IMG/VR virus record: IMGVR_UViG_3300025886_000040
Span: 1 to 49,535 of that record
From: a virus
DNA: 49,535 nt
Strand: one strand, 5' to 3'
The translations under genes were made by a program, and so were the position numbers. This document shows, piece by piece, positions 24,677-37,200 of this stretch. The notes under the pieces are model-generated. The model ran no database searches, was not told the origin of the DNA, and worked only from the letters and a program-made list of their open reading frames with translations. Every line of letters starts with the position of its first letter. Position 1 is the stretch's first letter.

Positions 24677-25699
24677 ATGAAAGGTGTTCTTAAAACGTAT
24701 TGCAATCCATACCAAATCGTGAATTGGGTAGCTGTCGGTGGTCATCTTACAGCAGCTATAATATTCATGGTTTCGTATTTGAATCGAGAAAATTTAAAAA
24801 TTCCATACACGGAATCATTTCTTAAATGGAATCGAACGGACAATCTGTCTAGCTGTACCGGGGGTTCTAGACCTTTGGAAACTGTTAACGAACGATATTA
24901 TTGTATTGTACCTACAACAGACGGTATTAATTGTGATGATTCCGAACCACCTAACTGTGATGGGTTGGATTTAGGCTGGTTAATTATCTCGTTCCACTTA
25001 CTCTCCTTTATTTTCCAGGCACTGGCTGGTATCACCGACTACTGGCCACTTACGATTGGTGATTTTGAATACAAATATAGAGAAATGATAGAGGATAATG
25101 GAAGAAATCCACTACGATTCATAGAGTACAGCATAAGTGCATCTATAATGCTTATTTGTATAGCATTTTTAAATGGGGTGACAGATATTAATTTAATAGC
25201 TGCTATTGCTGTGCTCACTGCCTGTTGCCAGTTATGTGGATTGGTCGTTGAATATATGACAGACGAACAGTTATTCTGGCAATGGGGATTGCATTTTGTT
25301 GGATGGATTCAATTTTTATGTGCCTATGGTATCATTAGTCATGCATTTTTCAAATCAATCAATGCTGCTAATAATGGCCCTCCAGATTTTGTATATGTTG
25401 TAGTGTTTATGTTATTCGCACTGTATGCATGTTTTGGAGCAGTTCAACTGGTGGAATTATGTCAAAAAACGGAACAATTCTTATGTTTTAAAACCTTTTT
25501 TACGCTTCCATGCTGCGGTTGTAAGTGTAAATGCTGCGATACCTTTGAATGTTGCAAAATACGGTGTAAGAAAGAGGGAGAGAGTCGTTGCGATAATCAG
25601 TGCAAAGAGCTTACCTATGTTATTCTTTCCTTAGCCGCAAAATTGGTATTGGGTGCTTTGATATTCACCAACGTATTGTTTTCCACCAGCGAGGCATAG
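24677..25699 (+). CDS. Heliorhodopsin with Cys-rich loop
   Basis: The 340-residue seven-helix protein matches heliorhodopsins. RFIEYSISASIMLI (147-160) carries the counter-ion Glu150, and the last helix SLAAKLVLGALIF (318-330) carries the retinal Schiff-base Lys322. The long first loop (34-98, with Cys and an NRT sequon) is a family trait. Unusually, the segment before helix 7 (270-309) has 12 Cys in 40 residues. In the inverted heliorhodopsin topology it should face the cytosol and could bind zinc or be palmitoylated. A relative from Emiliania huxleyi virus is a light-gated proton channel, and mirusviruses also carry this family. The ATG at 24677 is preferred over a TTG at 24668. Confidence 0.92.
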   Translation: MKGVLKTYCNPYQIVNWVAVGGHLTAAIIFMVSYLNRENLKIPYTESFLKWNRTDNLSSCTGGSRPLETVNERYYCIVPTTDGINCDDSEPPNCDGLDLGWLIISFHLLSFIFQALAGITDYWPLTIGDFEYKYREMIEDNGRNPLRFIEYSISASIMLICIAFLNGVTDINLIAAIAVLTACCQLCGLVVEYMTDEQLFWQWGLHFVGWIQFLCAYGIISHAFFKSINAANNGPPDFVYVVVFMLFALYACFGAVQLVELCQKTEQFLCFKTFFTLPCCGCKCKCCDTFECCKIRCKKEGESRCDNQCKELTYVILSLAAKLVLGALIFTNVLFSTSEA

Positions 25700-25743
25700 A
25701 TCAACTGAAAATATGTATATATATTGGTAGGTGGTAAGTAAAG

Positions 25744-26562
25744 ATGGATCAATACATTAGTTACCACAAAAAGCCCTATGCTAAATACCTAGATGTTCAG
25801 TCTTTTAATGCTAAATATGGCACTGACATCAAGGATGTTGAAGATTATGATTTGTATTTTGAGTATATATTTACCGAAGCCAGAAGAATGCAGGGACCGG
25901 ATGACTTCCTTCAAGTTAATTTCGTGAAACAGGATCAGTTTGAAGAGATGGGAATTAAAGATTGGCTCAAGAAAAAGGCTAGCAATGCTGCAAAGGCTTT
26001 GAAGGCAGGTAAGAATTACTTAAAAGATAAAATAGCAGGGAAAAAAGATGATACATCAGAGGCTAAAAAAACAGAGGCTAAAAAAGCAGAGGCTAAAAAA
26101 GCAGAGGCTATTAAACCAGAAGCAGCAGCACCAAAGGTAAACGACCTTGATGAGCTTCTTAGCGAAGAAGATGATGTGGTTGAAGAAGAGTACGAAGAAG
26201 TAGAGACAGCTGCCGTACCGGTTGAACGAAAAACCAACATTGTTACGGAGAAGAAACAAATTGCTGATTTGGTTTTGAAGACTTCTAAAGATTCAGAAGA
26301 ATATGCTCGAGACATGAAACATTTAATTCGATTCAGAAGTGCAAAGTTACCGTTGGAGGAACAAATTATGAAAGGAAGACCTAAATACTTGAAGGCCCTG
26401 AGATCTTATTTAAAGGGTGATAAAGACGTAGAGGTCAAAATGTCGTGGAGAAAAGGGAGTAAGATGGTCAAGGTTTCAGACTTAAATCCACAGCGTGCTT
26501 CGCTGAAGGCACTGCTACGAACCTCTGCTACTGGAAATATTCGTGTCGTTGAGTGTGTATAA
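25744..26562 (+). CDS. Hypothetical charged protein with AKKAE repeats
   Basis: The 272-residue protein has a folded-looking N-terminal 95 residues. A low-complexity linker follows (about 104-130), built from KKAEA units encoded by a 15-bp tandem repeat (about 26057-26112). Then comes an acidic stretch (LLSEEDDVVEEEYEE) and a basic C-terminal domain. The alternating charge suggests a nucleic-acid-binding or scaffold protein, possibly of the virion. No family is recognised. A GTATATATATTGG box lies before the ATG. Confidence 0.7.
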   Translation: MDQYISYHKKPYAKYLDVQSFNAKYGTDIKDVEDYDLYFEYIFTEARRMQGPDDFLQVNFVKQDQFEEMGIKDWLKKKASNAAKALKAGKNYLKDKIAGKKDDTSEAKKTEAKKAEAKKAEAIKPEAAAPKVNDLDELLSEEDDVVEEEYEEVETAAVPVERKTNIVTEKKQIADLVLKTSKDSEEYARDMKHLIRFRSAKLPLEEQIMKGRPKYLKALRSYLKGDKDVEVKMSWRKGSKMVKVSDLNPQRASLKALLRTSATGNIRVVECV

Positions 26563-26575
26563 ATACAATAAAGAT

Positions 26576-27355
26576 ATGTTTAAAATGAATAAATTATTTC
26601 GTGTTTTATTTGTAGGAGCATACATCCCATATGCTATTCTTTTATCCTATTATTTTACGAGATTTTACATCGCGTATTTTCTCATTTTATCACTATACTT
26701 GGCAAGTTGTTTCGCCGTACTTACCCACAAACCTTACCTTGAAAAGGGAATTCTGGCGTGGGTGCGTGCAAAACGAGTATGTGAGCTTTTGCTAATCTCT
26801 TCCTTCAGCGTCCGTGCTTACTACCGTTCTCAGCTACTATCGTTATCTGTGATTATGGTAGGCACAATTTTTGTGTGTAGAATACCACGGCGGTACCAAT
26901 CGAAATGCGAGCACGCGGCGGTGTACGTGACAGCATGCATGTTGTACTTGACCAATGCTGACATTTTAGGGAAAATATGCACTTTGATATTGTCGGTGTT
27001 GATATTGTACGAACAGCAAGCTCGTAAAATCAATGATGCTAGTTTTGAGTGGGCAATCGAAAAAAGAATTCGTCACTACCACACGTTAAAATTACTGCAA
27101 ACATACATGCTGTTTTTGATGGAATATTCCATCACGAAAATGAACATATGGGCGTTGCTTATAATAATTATCTCCGTTTTGATATTCAGTGTGTACGCAT
27201 GTCTAACGCTGTCCATGGACGTTGAAGTGAAGGTATCTGAATTTTACATGAAGGTGTACGAATTGCCCGATAGATACCCACTACCATTAGATATTAGAGA
27301 TGCAATAATAAATTGCGAAGTGGCCAAGCGAGTATTTAAGACGCATGAAATTTAA
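26576..27355 (+). CDS. Multi-pass membrane protein (259 aa)
   Basis: About six hydrophobic helices are visible (near residues 6-26, 30-50, 70-100, 115-150, 170-185 and 190-215), ending in a soluble charged tail. I start at the ATG at 26576, just after the previous stop. A GTG at 26543 would overlap the preceding gene. No signature motif is seen. It is third in a same-strand run of five genes (24677-28208). Confidence 0.7.
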   Translation: MFKMNKLFRVLFVGAYIPYAILLSYYFTRFYIAYFLILSLYLASCFAVLTHKPYLEKGILAWVRAKRVCELLLISSFSVRAYYRSQLLSLSVIMVGTIFVCRIPRRYQSKCEHAAVYVTACMLYLTNADILGKICTLILSVLILYEQQARKINDASFEWAIEKRIRHYHTLKLLQTYMLFLMEYSITKMNIWALLIIIISVLIFSVYACLTLSMDVEVKVSEFYMKVYELPDRYPLPLDIRDAIINCEVAKRVFKTHEI

Positions 27356-27361
27356 GAAACA

Positions 27362-27787
27362 ATGGGTAAAACTTATTCCTATTTTACAGAAAATACTTTT
27401 TACATCTATTCTAGAACAAACAAAGATGACACATATAAATTACTAGATACGTTAGAAGACAGTGCTAACCCCTTGTCCCGTTTTAAACATGAGATATACT
27501 CTTACGCGTTGAAGAAAAAACATAAGGAAGAAAAGGCATTGTACTTGTACTGTGGGTACGCTCGAGTGGCGAAATGTATACGGTCTGTAGAGGCGGACGT
27601 GCCGTACATAACCATCACGTTTGGTTCGGCGGACTATGCCGATATTTTTGATCAATGTAGAGAGCAAATACCCAAGGTGAACAAGGACATGAACTGGCTT
27701 CAGGCCACATTTACCAAAAGTTGGGTGTTTCAACACCATGAAAATTCCCTCATTCGTAAGTATCAAAATTACCGAATGGATCAATAG
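27362..27787 (+). CDS. Hypothetical protein (141 aa)
   Basis: It starts 6 nt after the previous stop, so the two may be co-transcribed. It is rich in Tyr, Lys and His with a mixed alpha/beta pattern. It begins MGKTYSY, so myristoylation is possible but not compelling. No family is recognised. Confidence 0.68.
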   Translation: MGKTYSYFTENTFYIYSRTNKDDTYKLLDTLEDSANPLSRFKHEIYSYALKKKHKEEKALYLYCGYARVAKCIRSVEADVPYITITFGSADYADIFDQCREQIPKVNKDMNWLQATFTKSWVFQHHENSLIRKYQNYRMDQ

Positions 27788-27821
27788 GAAAACGTATTTA
27801 ATTTCCTACTTCTTTCTGTAA

Positions 27822-28208
27822 ATGGAACTGTGGCTGCCGAATACTATACAAAAGGTGGAGATTGAAGAGCACATTACGAAGTGGCTTAATACGGAAAAAA
27901 ACGCTCAACCCTACCAACATCTCATTCAGCAAAGAATACACAGTATTTACCCTCAGTTACATTTACACCAGACATTGTACATAGCCCATGTAAATAATAA
28001 CACACTTGTTGTAGATACGCCGTTTGAGAAAGACGGCAAACCATATAAGATTAAAGAATGTAGCATATGTCAAGAGGAAGATAACGTGGTAAGAAGCACG
28101 TTGCCGTGTAATCACAGTTTTCATGTGCATTGCATTGCAAAGTGGTTTCGAACAGGTAATACTTCTTGCCCATTGTGTAGACTAAAATGTAACAATATTT
28201 ATGATTAA
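27822..28208 (+). CDS. RING-H2 finger protein (probable E3 ubiquitin ligase)
   Basis: The 128-residue protein ends in a canonical RING-H2 domain: C80-x2-C83, C96-x-H98, H101-x2-C104, C116-x2-C119, with the conserved Trp108 and Pro117. This is the E2-docking arrangement of small E3 ligases. The N-terminal 75 residues are probably the substrate-binding part. The 3' end overlaps the giant helicase gene by 4 nt tail-to-tail. Viral RING proteins commonly direct degradation of host factors; the target here is unknown. Confidence 0.92.
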   Translation: MELWLPNTIQKVEIEEHITKWLNTEKNAQPYQHLIQQRIHSIYPQLHLHQTLYIAHVNNNTLVVDTPFEKDGKPYKIKECSICQEEDNVVRSTLPCNHSFHVHCIAKWFRTGNTSCPLCRLKCNNIYD

Positions 28209-31200
28209 TCACTGTATTCACTTTCTATATCACTCTCGTACTCACTAAGATACTCAAACTCTATGTCCGAAGGCTCCTTTTGTCCGTAACCACCAGTTGA
28301 AGCTGTACTATTAAAATTTCTATTTGGATAGACAACTTCATACCACTTTTTAAATCGATTTTCCCATCCGTAAGGTTTCTCTGTTTTCGTTCTTACGTAC
28401 AAGGTACCGTCTGTTGAACCTACATTGTACGTGTATTCCTTTACTTCATCTTTTTGTTCTTTAAAGTAATGTTCTACAGTCACCATGCTCAACAAGTACC
28501 GTAATTGATTTCTTTCTACTAATTTTGCAAAAAAACCGGTCTTGTAATGCCACATCATTGCTTCTTGTCTCGTCCATGCATCACGTAATTTTCCACCATC
28601 TGGTTTCATGTACCGTAAGGATCGCTTTTCCCATGCTTCCTTTATGCCTTTATCACGTGTAGTTTCCCCATCGCCGCTGCCTAGCGGGTACAAGGGAATC
28701 TTAGGCCCCGCTACTTCGGTATTTAAGATTTGCTCTAAAATAGGGTATTCCATCAGCTTGTAGTATCTATCATCTAATTTAGTGTCACACACTTCGCATG
28801 TCACCGCGTCCATTTCATTTTCGTAATGGCAATTATAACAGCAAAATCCAAAATCTACCTTCACTGGTTTATCAAATTTTCCAGCTTTCTCTGTGTCTGA
28901 CTCTTTATTTATCACGGTCTTAAAGTCACTGTTTACATACTGTTGTACAGTGGTAAATGCATGATTCCCAACGGTGATGACGGCGGAAATATTGATATGG
29001 TTGTCAATCTGAGAATCAACCAATTTGTCTAAGTTTCCTCCAACTGCTCTGTTTTTTTCTTTCTCTTCCTTCTTATTTTTCTTTTGTGGTTGAGGTTCGT
29101 CCTCTGCTGGTGGTTGATTATCATCGGGTGCCTCGTCTTCATCGGACGATGGGTATAGGTCATCCTCGTCATTGTCTGACTCTTGATCCTCTTTCTCTAT
29201 TAATTCTGCTGCACTATTCTGGATATCTGTCATGTTCCAACTTCCACTGAACGGTCCACCCCACAATATTAACGCATCCCACGCCTTTGCTTCCTTACTG
29301 TTCTCTGGCCATGTAAGATGTTCTCGAAAAAACCTTACAGCAAACTTTACTAACTGTTTTTTCGATAGGCTACCGCCGCCCGGCAGATTCTTCAACGCCT
29401 TTACTGCTGCGTCTTTCTTTTTATCATATTCCTCTTTTTTCCTTTTCTTTTCTTTTTGAGCTTCTTCGTATTCTTTTCGTTGATCCTCTGAAGCTGTAGC
29501 CCTTGCAGTTTGTGTTCTGTTCCTAGCACCTCTTCTAGGTTCACCCTCATACAACATATCCTCCTCCAACAGATCGTCTAGATCCATGGATACGCTTGGA
29601 AGCACATTATCTTCACTGTCAGTTATAAATTCGTCGTCTGATTGTGTTGCTACATTATTATTCTCCCTGAAATATCTCTGATTTTCATTTTCCTTTTTTA
29701 ACCGCTCAAATTCATCAAATAAAGGCCATGGTTGCGCTTGTCGGCTAAAGCTTGTACCGTCTGATGCACGACGCAACGAATTAAAGAATGTCACGTGTTC
29801 TACACGTTGAAATTTGTGCGGAATGATACCGTGGCTCATATTACGTATTAAGCGACCGACAAATTGGTCTTTTAACCCAGGGCTTTTGGAAGGTTGTACC
29901 ATGACCATCAACGACTGTCTGGTTGATTGAAGATCGACACCCGTAATTCCTGCTCCAGACATAATTAAAAAATCTATCAATCCAGCTTCATGCGCCTGCT
30001 TAACCAAATCTCTGGCTTGAATACCACCTGTATCTTTAGCGTTGTAATACATAAAAGAGATAAAGGTGTCGCTGTTCAACGCACGATGGCGTTTTTCCAT
30101 GGCTTCAAAGGTCAAAAAGGCTTTCTGAGAGGATGGCACGGTTTCGACTCGTAATCCTTTGCTTCTTTTTGTAAGATTGATGCCTCCGTTCGTTTTGTCA
30201 CCAAACTGATAGGGTTGGTAGTTGGTGCCTTCTCTTGAATTGCTATTACTAGGCACATTCTTGTAATTGTCCTCATCTACACTACTGTAAATCACCTCAC
30301 CATCTTCGACCAAAAATTTGCGCCGGTACCATGTGTACGTCAGCTCTGGAATGATGTCAAAATCTACCATTTTAGTACTTAAAACCGTAGTGTTGGTATC
30401 ATTATTGCCTGTGACCAACATGTACACATTTTTTGCATACTGCTTCTCTTTCTTGGCCCGTGCATCAAAATAGAATTTTGTAATCTCTCTTTGAAGATCA
30501 CTGGTTGCTATGGAAGGGGTTTCCTTCACCATTTTAGCTACAAGCTCTTTCTTCAACTGCTTACCAGTTTTATTCTTTGGTTTTTTCTTACCAGGTACAA
30601 TTGTTTCTATTCCTTCCTTTACTGCTTCCTCTTGTAAAGATTTTGTCGTCCAGTTCTGATATTTCTGTTCAAAATATTCTTGAATGAGTTGTTCTTCCCC
30701 CATGAATGATGTTTCTATGATTTCTATCCCTTTGGCTTCCCACACTTCTTTAAAAAGTTCGTCTTTATTCATCTCCCTACTTCTTTTCGTGAGTTTCTCT
30801 TTTTTCTTGCGTTTTGACGTATACTTCCATGTGCGGCTACTCGCATAATAATCTTTTAAGTATGGGGAATGTTTCAACGCCAACAAATTTCCAAGGGTAG
30901 GTTGGGTATTAAAATTTTCCACTTTTTCCTCAATATCCAACTCAAAATTAGCCTCTGCTAAAGCTTCAATGTTTTCAAAAAAACGTTTTCTTTCTTCTTG
31001 TGTGTTAACCTTTTTGAACAAGTCTCCCTCTAGCGCTTTTAATAACTTTTCGGCCTTTTCCTTCTTACTACCTGGATATTTTTTTGGTTTTGGTACTTTT
31101 TCTAAGGATTTTTTCACATCGTCATTAACCTTCAAAAACTTACGTACATCACCCTGTTGAAGAAAGTCTACTAGTTCTTTTGTAATGTATCTCGGTCGTC

Positions 31201-34200
31201 CTTTCTCTTCATAATCACGTTTTTGTGTTCTTCCTTCTTTCTTCCCCGTCGGTAAACTGTTAAGTATATCTTCGAGTTCTTTTGCAATCTCTTTCTCGTA
31301 TTCAACATTGCCTTTGACTTTTTTATCTAGGTAGTTAAGCCCCTCTAACTGTGAAAATGCGCGATTGGGGTACAATTTTTTGTAATTGGCTGGTTTGACC
31401 TTTACGTACAGGTAAATATACTTCATCAAAATCTTGTTCAACTTATGATTGAAGTCTTCTTCCATTTTATTTTCTTTGAAATAGTCATCCCCGTATTTTT
31501 TAACGTCATCTAAAATGGATACGTACTCGTTCACTGTCTTTTTTCCATCATCAGACGAGTAGTAATCATTGATCACCAACTTTTCTGCTCTACGCATCAA
31601 TTTACGTATATCTTGCTGGTCTTTGTACCGTTCGTCATGATCAACATTCAGGGTTTTATCATAACTTTCTAACGAAAAAGACACCATGATATCTGCTTTC
31701 TTTTGAAGTGTAGTTTTGCCAAAGGATGGCCGAATATCACTTCCTGAAGTACCCGCTTGCCATACTTTAACGAGTTTGTCTGTTAATTTTGTAGTAACAT
31801 AGTAGATGTACTCCATTTTGGTAGCAGGTTCTACGATTACCCCCTGGTAATCACCTGATGGACCGTTGCCATCTCGTCCGTTACGCCCTTCATAGAGAAG
31901 AACTTCACTGTCATCGTCGTCCAACGCGTAGTATTTACCAAAGTCTGAACGAATAACAGGTCCTTTTAGTCGATACACTTTTTCAAGGTACATGGAAAAC
32001 TCTGTTTCTTTTTGGTTGTATTTGACGTACTCAATCATACCTTTTTTCTTTGTGTTTTTCTTCTTAAACCAGAATTTTTGTTTAACATCTTTTACCTCAT
32101 ATTCATCTTCTGCACCGTTTATTTTTCGCCTTTTCTTCACTGTTAAAAGTCTTTGTTCCCACTCAGAACTAGCTTCCAGTGCCTCTTCTAACTCATCACC
32201 TAGTTTGTTGATTAATGTATGTAACTCCTCTGTAGCCTTCGACTTATTGTCTTCCTCTTCGTGAAACCTGCTCTGATAATAATCCGTTGCTTTTCCCCAA
32301 TTTTGTAAACGTTCTATCTCATATGTTGGAGTCCATTCTCTCCGAACGGATTTTGGATTGTCTTCTTTCCTGTTGGCGTGGTGCCAAAAATCCAATTCGC
32401 TGTAAGCATCCCATTTTTTCAAAATTTTCTTTTTCGCATTTTCTTTAAATTGTTTTGCCTCATTTGTTTTAAGAAATGTTAAGTCCGATGCATCGAATTT
32501 TCGCGCACCATGTGCCATTAAAGTATGACCCAATTGGTAGTGTACCTGATAATTTGGATGGTAAAGAATACCGTTGACGTGCTCTCTATCTTTTTTCAGC
32601 AACAATTCACATATGTCTTTGTATTTGCTCGACATGAGGTTTGGTATGTAAGGCATGATATCCTTCCTATCAGGTTCGTAGTGCATCCACCTCGCTTCGT
32701 AAACTTGACTGTCGTCGTTCAACTCGTCTTTCATTTTTCCTTTACAATCTTCGACGAATTTTACAAAAACTTTTTGATCACTCCTGTCTTTCCTCAAATC
32801 TTTTAACGATGGAAGTGTTCTCGATGCTCTGGCAACTCCTCTCTTTACGTTCTGGCGATAGCTTTTAATCATAACACGTCCTAGATAATCCCATGCTTCG
32901 TCTACAGAATCGGCCAGTACAGGAACTAGCAGCGGTTGAAATGTATTGTTATCGTTATAGTTAAAAGCTTCCTCCTGCAATTTTTTCATCAACCTACCAT
33001 CAATTTCTTTGCATTCAGAAGCATTGAGTTTATCTGATTCTTTACATCGATTAATAACAAATGGAATACATCTAAATTTGCACCTTTCAAATAACTTTTC
33101 ACTCATCTTAATGTTAAAATTTCTATGTTGATCTGAAGCGTCAATGTCTTTGCCAGTTGCGTACGAGTCGTATAGTTTGTCATTTGCATATTTTTTCGTT
33201 GCGTTGCGAGTAGTGTAGTCGTAGTATACCTTATTTTTATCGCGTTCCGCATATCTACACACATTCATTCGTACCTCATCCATGTAGGAACGCATAAATC
33301 CTTTGTCGTAGGGTGTTAGCAAACGCATTTTCTTCGGAAAAGGATTTTCAAAATCGTCGCCTTCTTTAACGGCAAATTTACTTTCTCCAATTTTACGCAA
33401 TATGGCATTTTTTGTTGCTATGGTAAGATTATCAAAATAGGAAAATCTATCGGATGGATCCGTGTACATCCTCCTATCCAATTTGAGCACCATAGGCAGT
33501 GCCTCATGGAAATAGATATCAGACAGCACCGAATTCAAAAATAATTTTCGAGCGGTTGGTTGCATTTCAAAACTTCGAGATATTTTTTTAGCGATGGAGT
33601 AAGCCACATCAAATTTTTCTTCGTATTTTCGTCTTCGTCTTAACTTTTTCTTTTGTAGCGTATTCAGTGTGATTTCTTTCTCTTTCCTTTCTTCTTGCTC
33701 CTCCTTTACCTTCACTTCAGCGTCTCCCTTACGTTGAATCCAATCGTCCTTTATGTCTTCAATACCTAACCGTGTACCATCCTCTTTTTTCTTCAACCCT
33801 TCTGAAAACAGCCACAACTGGACCATTGGTTTTTCACTTTGCATTGGAGTAGCGGTAACGAATAAGTTCATAACACTATTTTTCAAAAATTCAAACACTA
33901 CCTTTGTGCTAACCTTGTACAAATTATCCGTAATTGCTTCTTTGTCGTGAGCTTCGTCTAAGATCACAATGGAATCTGACGGATCCACTTGGTACCTATG
34001 TTGGCTCAAGTCTTTTCCATGCTGTGGATTGATAAATTTGTCTATAATTTTGGACTGTATTCTGTTCTCGTCGTCGGACTGTACCAACGCGCGGGAAAGG
34101 TCTCGAAACACGTCAACTTTATTCAGTCCTCTCCTGATAGCAATTTTAATGTCGTTAGGCAACTTATCTTTTAGCATATCGCGATCCCTGATAGCGTCCT

Positions 34201-37200
34201 GTAGCCATTTAGTAAACTCACTCGCATCGTAAGCACCGTAATCTGACCCGTCTTCACTTTCTCCCTTAAAGTTCCTTCTTGTAAATGGTACTTTCCCTCC
34301 GTACGCGTCCAACCCTTCCACCCTGTCTGTGTCCTGGTCACCAGCTGTATTTTCATTTTCCTGATTTTCTGCCTTTTGTTTATCACGTCTCTTTTGATAC
34401 GCCTTTTCAATTTTTTCTTTTCTTTTTAAAATATCGTCCTCAGATGGAGAAGGATTTTGTTTCTTTATCCATTCCTCCAATTCCTGTTCCTTCAAATCTT
34501 CTTCGTTTTCTAATATTTTATTGATTCGTTGAGAAAGCTTGAGGTTGGTGAAGAAGTAGTATCTAAACGGGTCGTCCTCGGTTGGAGAATGATGCAAGAA
34601 AATATCTTCCTGGTGAAGCAGGTAAAAGTCTTTTCTTCTTTCAATTGTTGCCAACACGTTATATTCCGTTTTATTTTGTCCCTCTTTGAAATTTGCAGGC
34701 TCACGAATATTTGGACCATCCCGAAACAAGGAAGCAGCCTTAAGATATTTATTTGTCACAGTATCTTGTATGTAGACAGGTTGTTTACCCTTCTTTCCTC
34801 GATTTGTTGTTGCAAACACAGTGTTTTTTAAATCTTTGCGAGTCTTTATGCTTTTCTTCTGTGTGTTTGTTAATAATGGCCAGAACATTTTATCTAAATC
34901 GGCTTTGTCAATATTTTCATCATAGTATTTTTGAACATTTGAACTCTTCGTGTCACCGTCCCAATACCAAATCTCTTTAGAGTCTTTTAACCAACAACCG
35001 TTGCCTCCGGTGATCATTGCTTTTGAAGCAGGGTCCAAATCTTTCCATTTAGGAAACCGACCAGTTGTAAATGTGTTTCGAAATAAATTGTACGTTTGAA
35101 ATGAATAATTTCGTGGGTCCAACCTGTTATCAATCACTTCTTTTTGCCACTGCTTCAACAGTACCGCATTGGGTGCCAATACAAGTATTCGAGGAATGTC
35201 TTTACCGCTTTCTCTAAGTTCATTACGTTTTTTCTCCGCTTTTAAAATAGCCGTAAATGTTTTTCCCTTTCCAGGAGCATGACTAATTAGCATGTCGTCA
35301 TTTACTGCACGAATAGTGACATTTTGAGCGATTCTAGGTTTATAATTTAAATTTAGTCCAACCTCTGCCGGTTCCTTTTCTGGAACTTGCATACCACGTT
35401 TTTCATCATAGTATTTTTGAACATTTTCCGATTTTACTGCCTGTAAAAACCACTCACCTTCAACTTGTACCACCTCCACTGCTTTTTTGTCGTAAAAAAC
35501 TCGTTCGGAAGTTATTTTTGTATATTTATTCTTTTTAGTCACATCATATTTAGATGATTCAATATGAATCAAATCAAAATTTTTTGAAGGAACCTCGATG
35601 CTTACCATAGTTTGCTTTTGCACGAGTAAAAGGGGATCGATAGTCTTCGATGATTTTTTCGTATAAATCGACACTTTCCCAGTCAACCCTAAGGGGTAAC
35701 GCTCATTGATATCGACTGTTGGATCAAAAAGTGATTCAACGTGCGTTCTAGTTTTTATAGGACTTCTTTCTGCTGCTATTCGTGCTTTCTGTTCCTCTTT
35801 CGCTATCCTATCTGCTTCTTTCTTGTCTTCTCTCTCCTTTACTCTTAGTGCTTTCTGTTCCTCTTTCGCTATCCTATCTGCTTCTTTCTTGTCTTCTTTC
35901 TCCTTTGTTTTTCGTGCTTTCTCTGCATCTTTTGCCTCTTCTATCTTTGTGTCAAAATTTGTATTTTCGTCGTACTTTTGCTTATCTTCAACAGATGAAA
36001 ACTTACGAAGCTTCTTAATTGTTGTCACCTTAGGACCCAACACCTTCATTCTAGCCTTTATCTCATCTGTATCCTCTTTTGTAATCTTCTCAAGATCGTA
36101 ATTTTCAACGTCAGTGAAATAATCACCATACTTCTTAGCGTTAAACTTGTTAGCTTCTTCAACAGCTTCATTCTTCAATTTTTTCTCCTTTTCGCGGTCT
36201 TCATATTCCTCCTTCTTTCCCGATAGAATTTTCTTTAACTCCCTTACTGTTGTGTCTTGACTGTACGTAAATTTCTCACCAAACTCTTGAATCGTTTTAA
36301 TAATCGTTACTCTTGGTTTTAGCTTATTCGTAAGCTTTTGAACATCCTCTTTAGTATACTTAACAATTTCTTCCTCCTGATAAACTTGTACATCCTTAAA
36401 GTACTGGCTGTAGTTTTCTTCATTAAAGGCTTTACCAGCAGCTATGGCATCTGTGTTTTTCTGTTTCAGATCGGATAGTTCACTACTTAATGTGCCTGTC
36501 GTTTCCTTCGTCGCTATTTTTCTTTCTTTTCCCTCTTCTTTTTGCTCGTATTTTCGTATCTTCTTCATCACCTCCACTTCACCCCTCATTCTCTTCAATG
36601 TTATCTTTAAAGCTTTAGAATCCGTTACAGATGTAGCTTTTTGTTTGTTATTTTTGTTATAAAACTCGGAATTCAAGGCTTTGATTGAACAATTTAGTTT
36701 GTCTAATAATTCCTTTTTTTTTCTACATTCTTCTTCATCAGAATCTACCTCGTAATCGGAGTCCTCGTCCTTCACGACTTGAGACGGTTGAGGTTCCACA
36801 TTTTCTTTTTCATCTAGCGTCAAAGCATTTACCTGTTCTTCTAACTTGTTGACATCCTCGTTTTCTAAGTCTTCTAGTTGTTTACCTTGGAGCATCAGTT
36901 CTTTGATAAGGTTGAACTGTTTTTCGTCACCCTCTTTTGGCCTTAATTTGTCAACTAAGAAAGAAATTTGTGTACAATATTCAATTGTAATTTGATTGTT
37001 ACCAAATGTAAATGTCCAACCAATTAAGCATTTCATTGGTATATTTTCAACAATTTCATACAACTGGTGGTCTCCCCGCGGAGCGTACCGTTGGTAAGCA
37101 GAAATGTTAAATTTGTTTCCTGTCTTTGGTTTGGCTTCCTCCCATAAAGCAATCCATTGTTTAGCAACATCTTCTGTACGAGAAACACTCTTTTTTATGG

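Noticed and set aside
26057-26112. 15-bp tandem repeat considered as a CRISPR-like or regulatory array
   Set aside because: It is in frame, encodes KKAEA units, and has no spacers.
26016-26315. Antisense frame rich in Ser/Ala over the AKKAE repeats
   Set aside because: It is a by-product of the low-complexity repeat on the plus strand.
35706-36101. Plus-strand frames rich in Phe, Ser and Leu within the giant helicase gene
   Set aside because: They mirror the Lys/Glu-rich coiled-coil repeats on the minus strand and have no start context.
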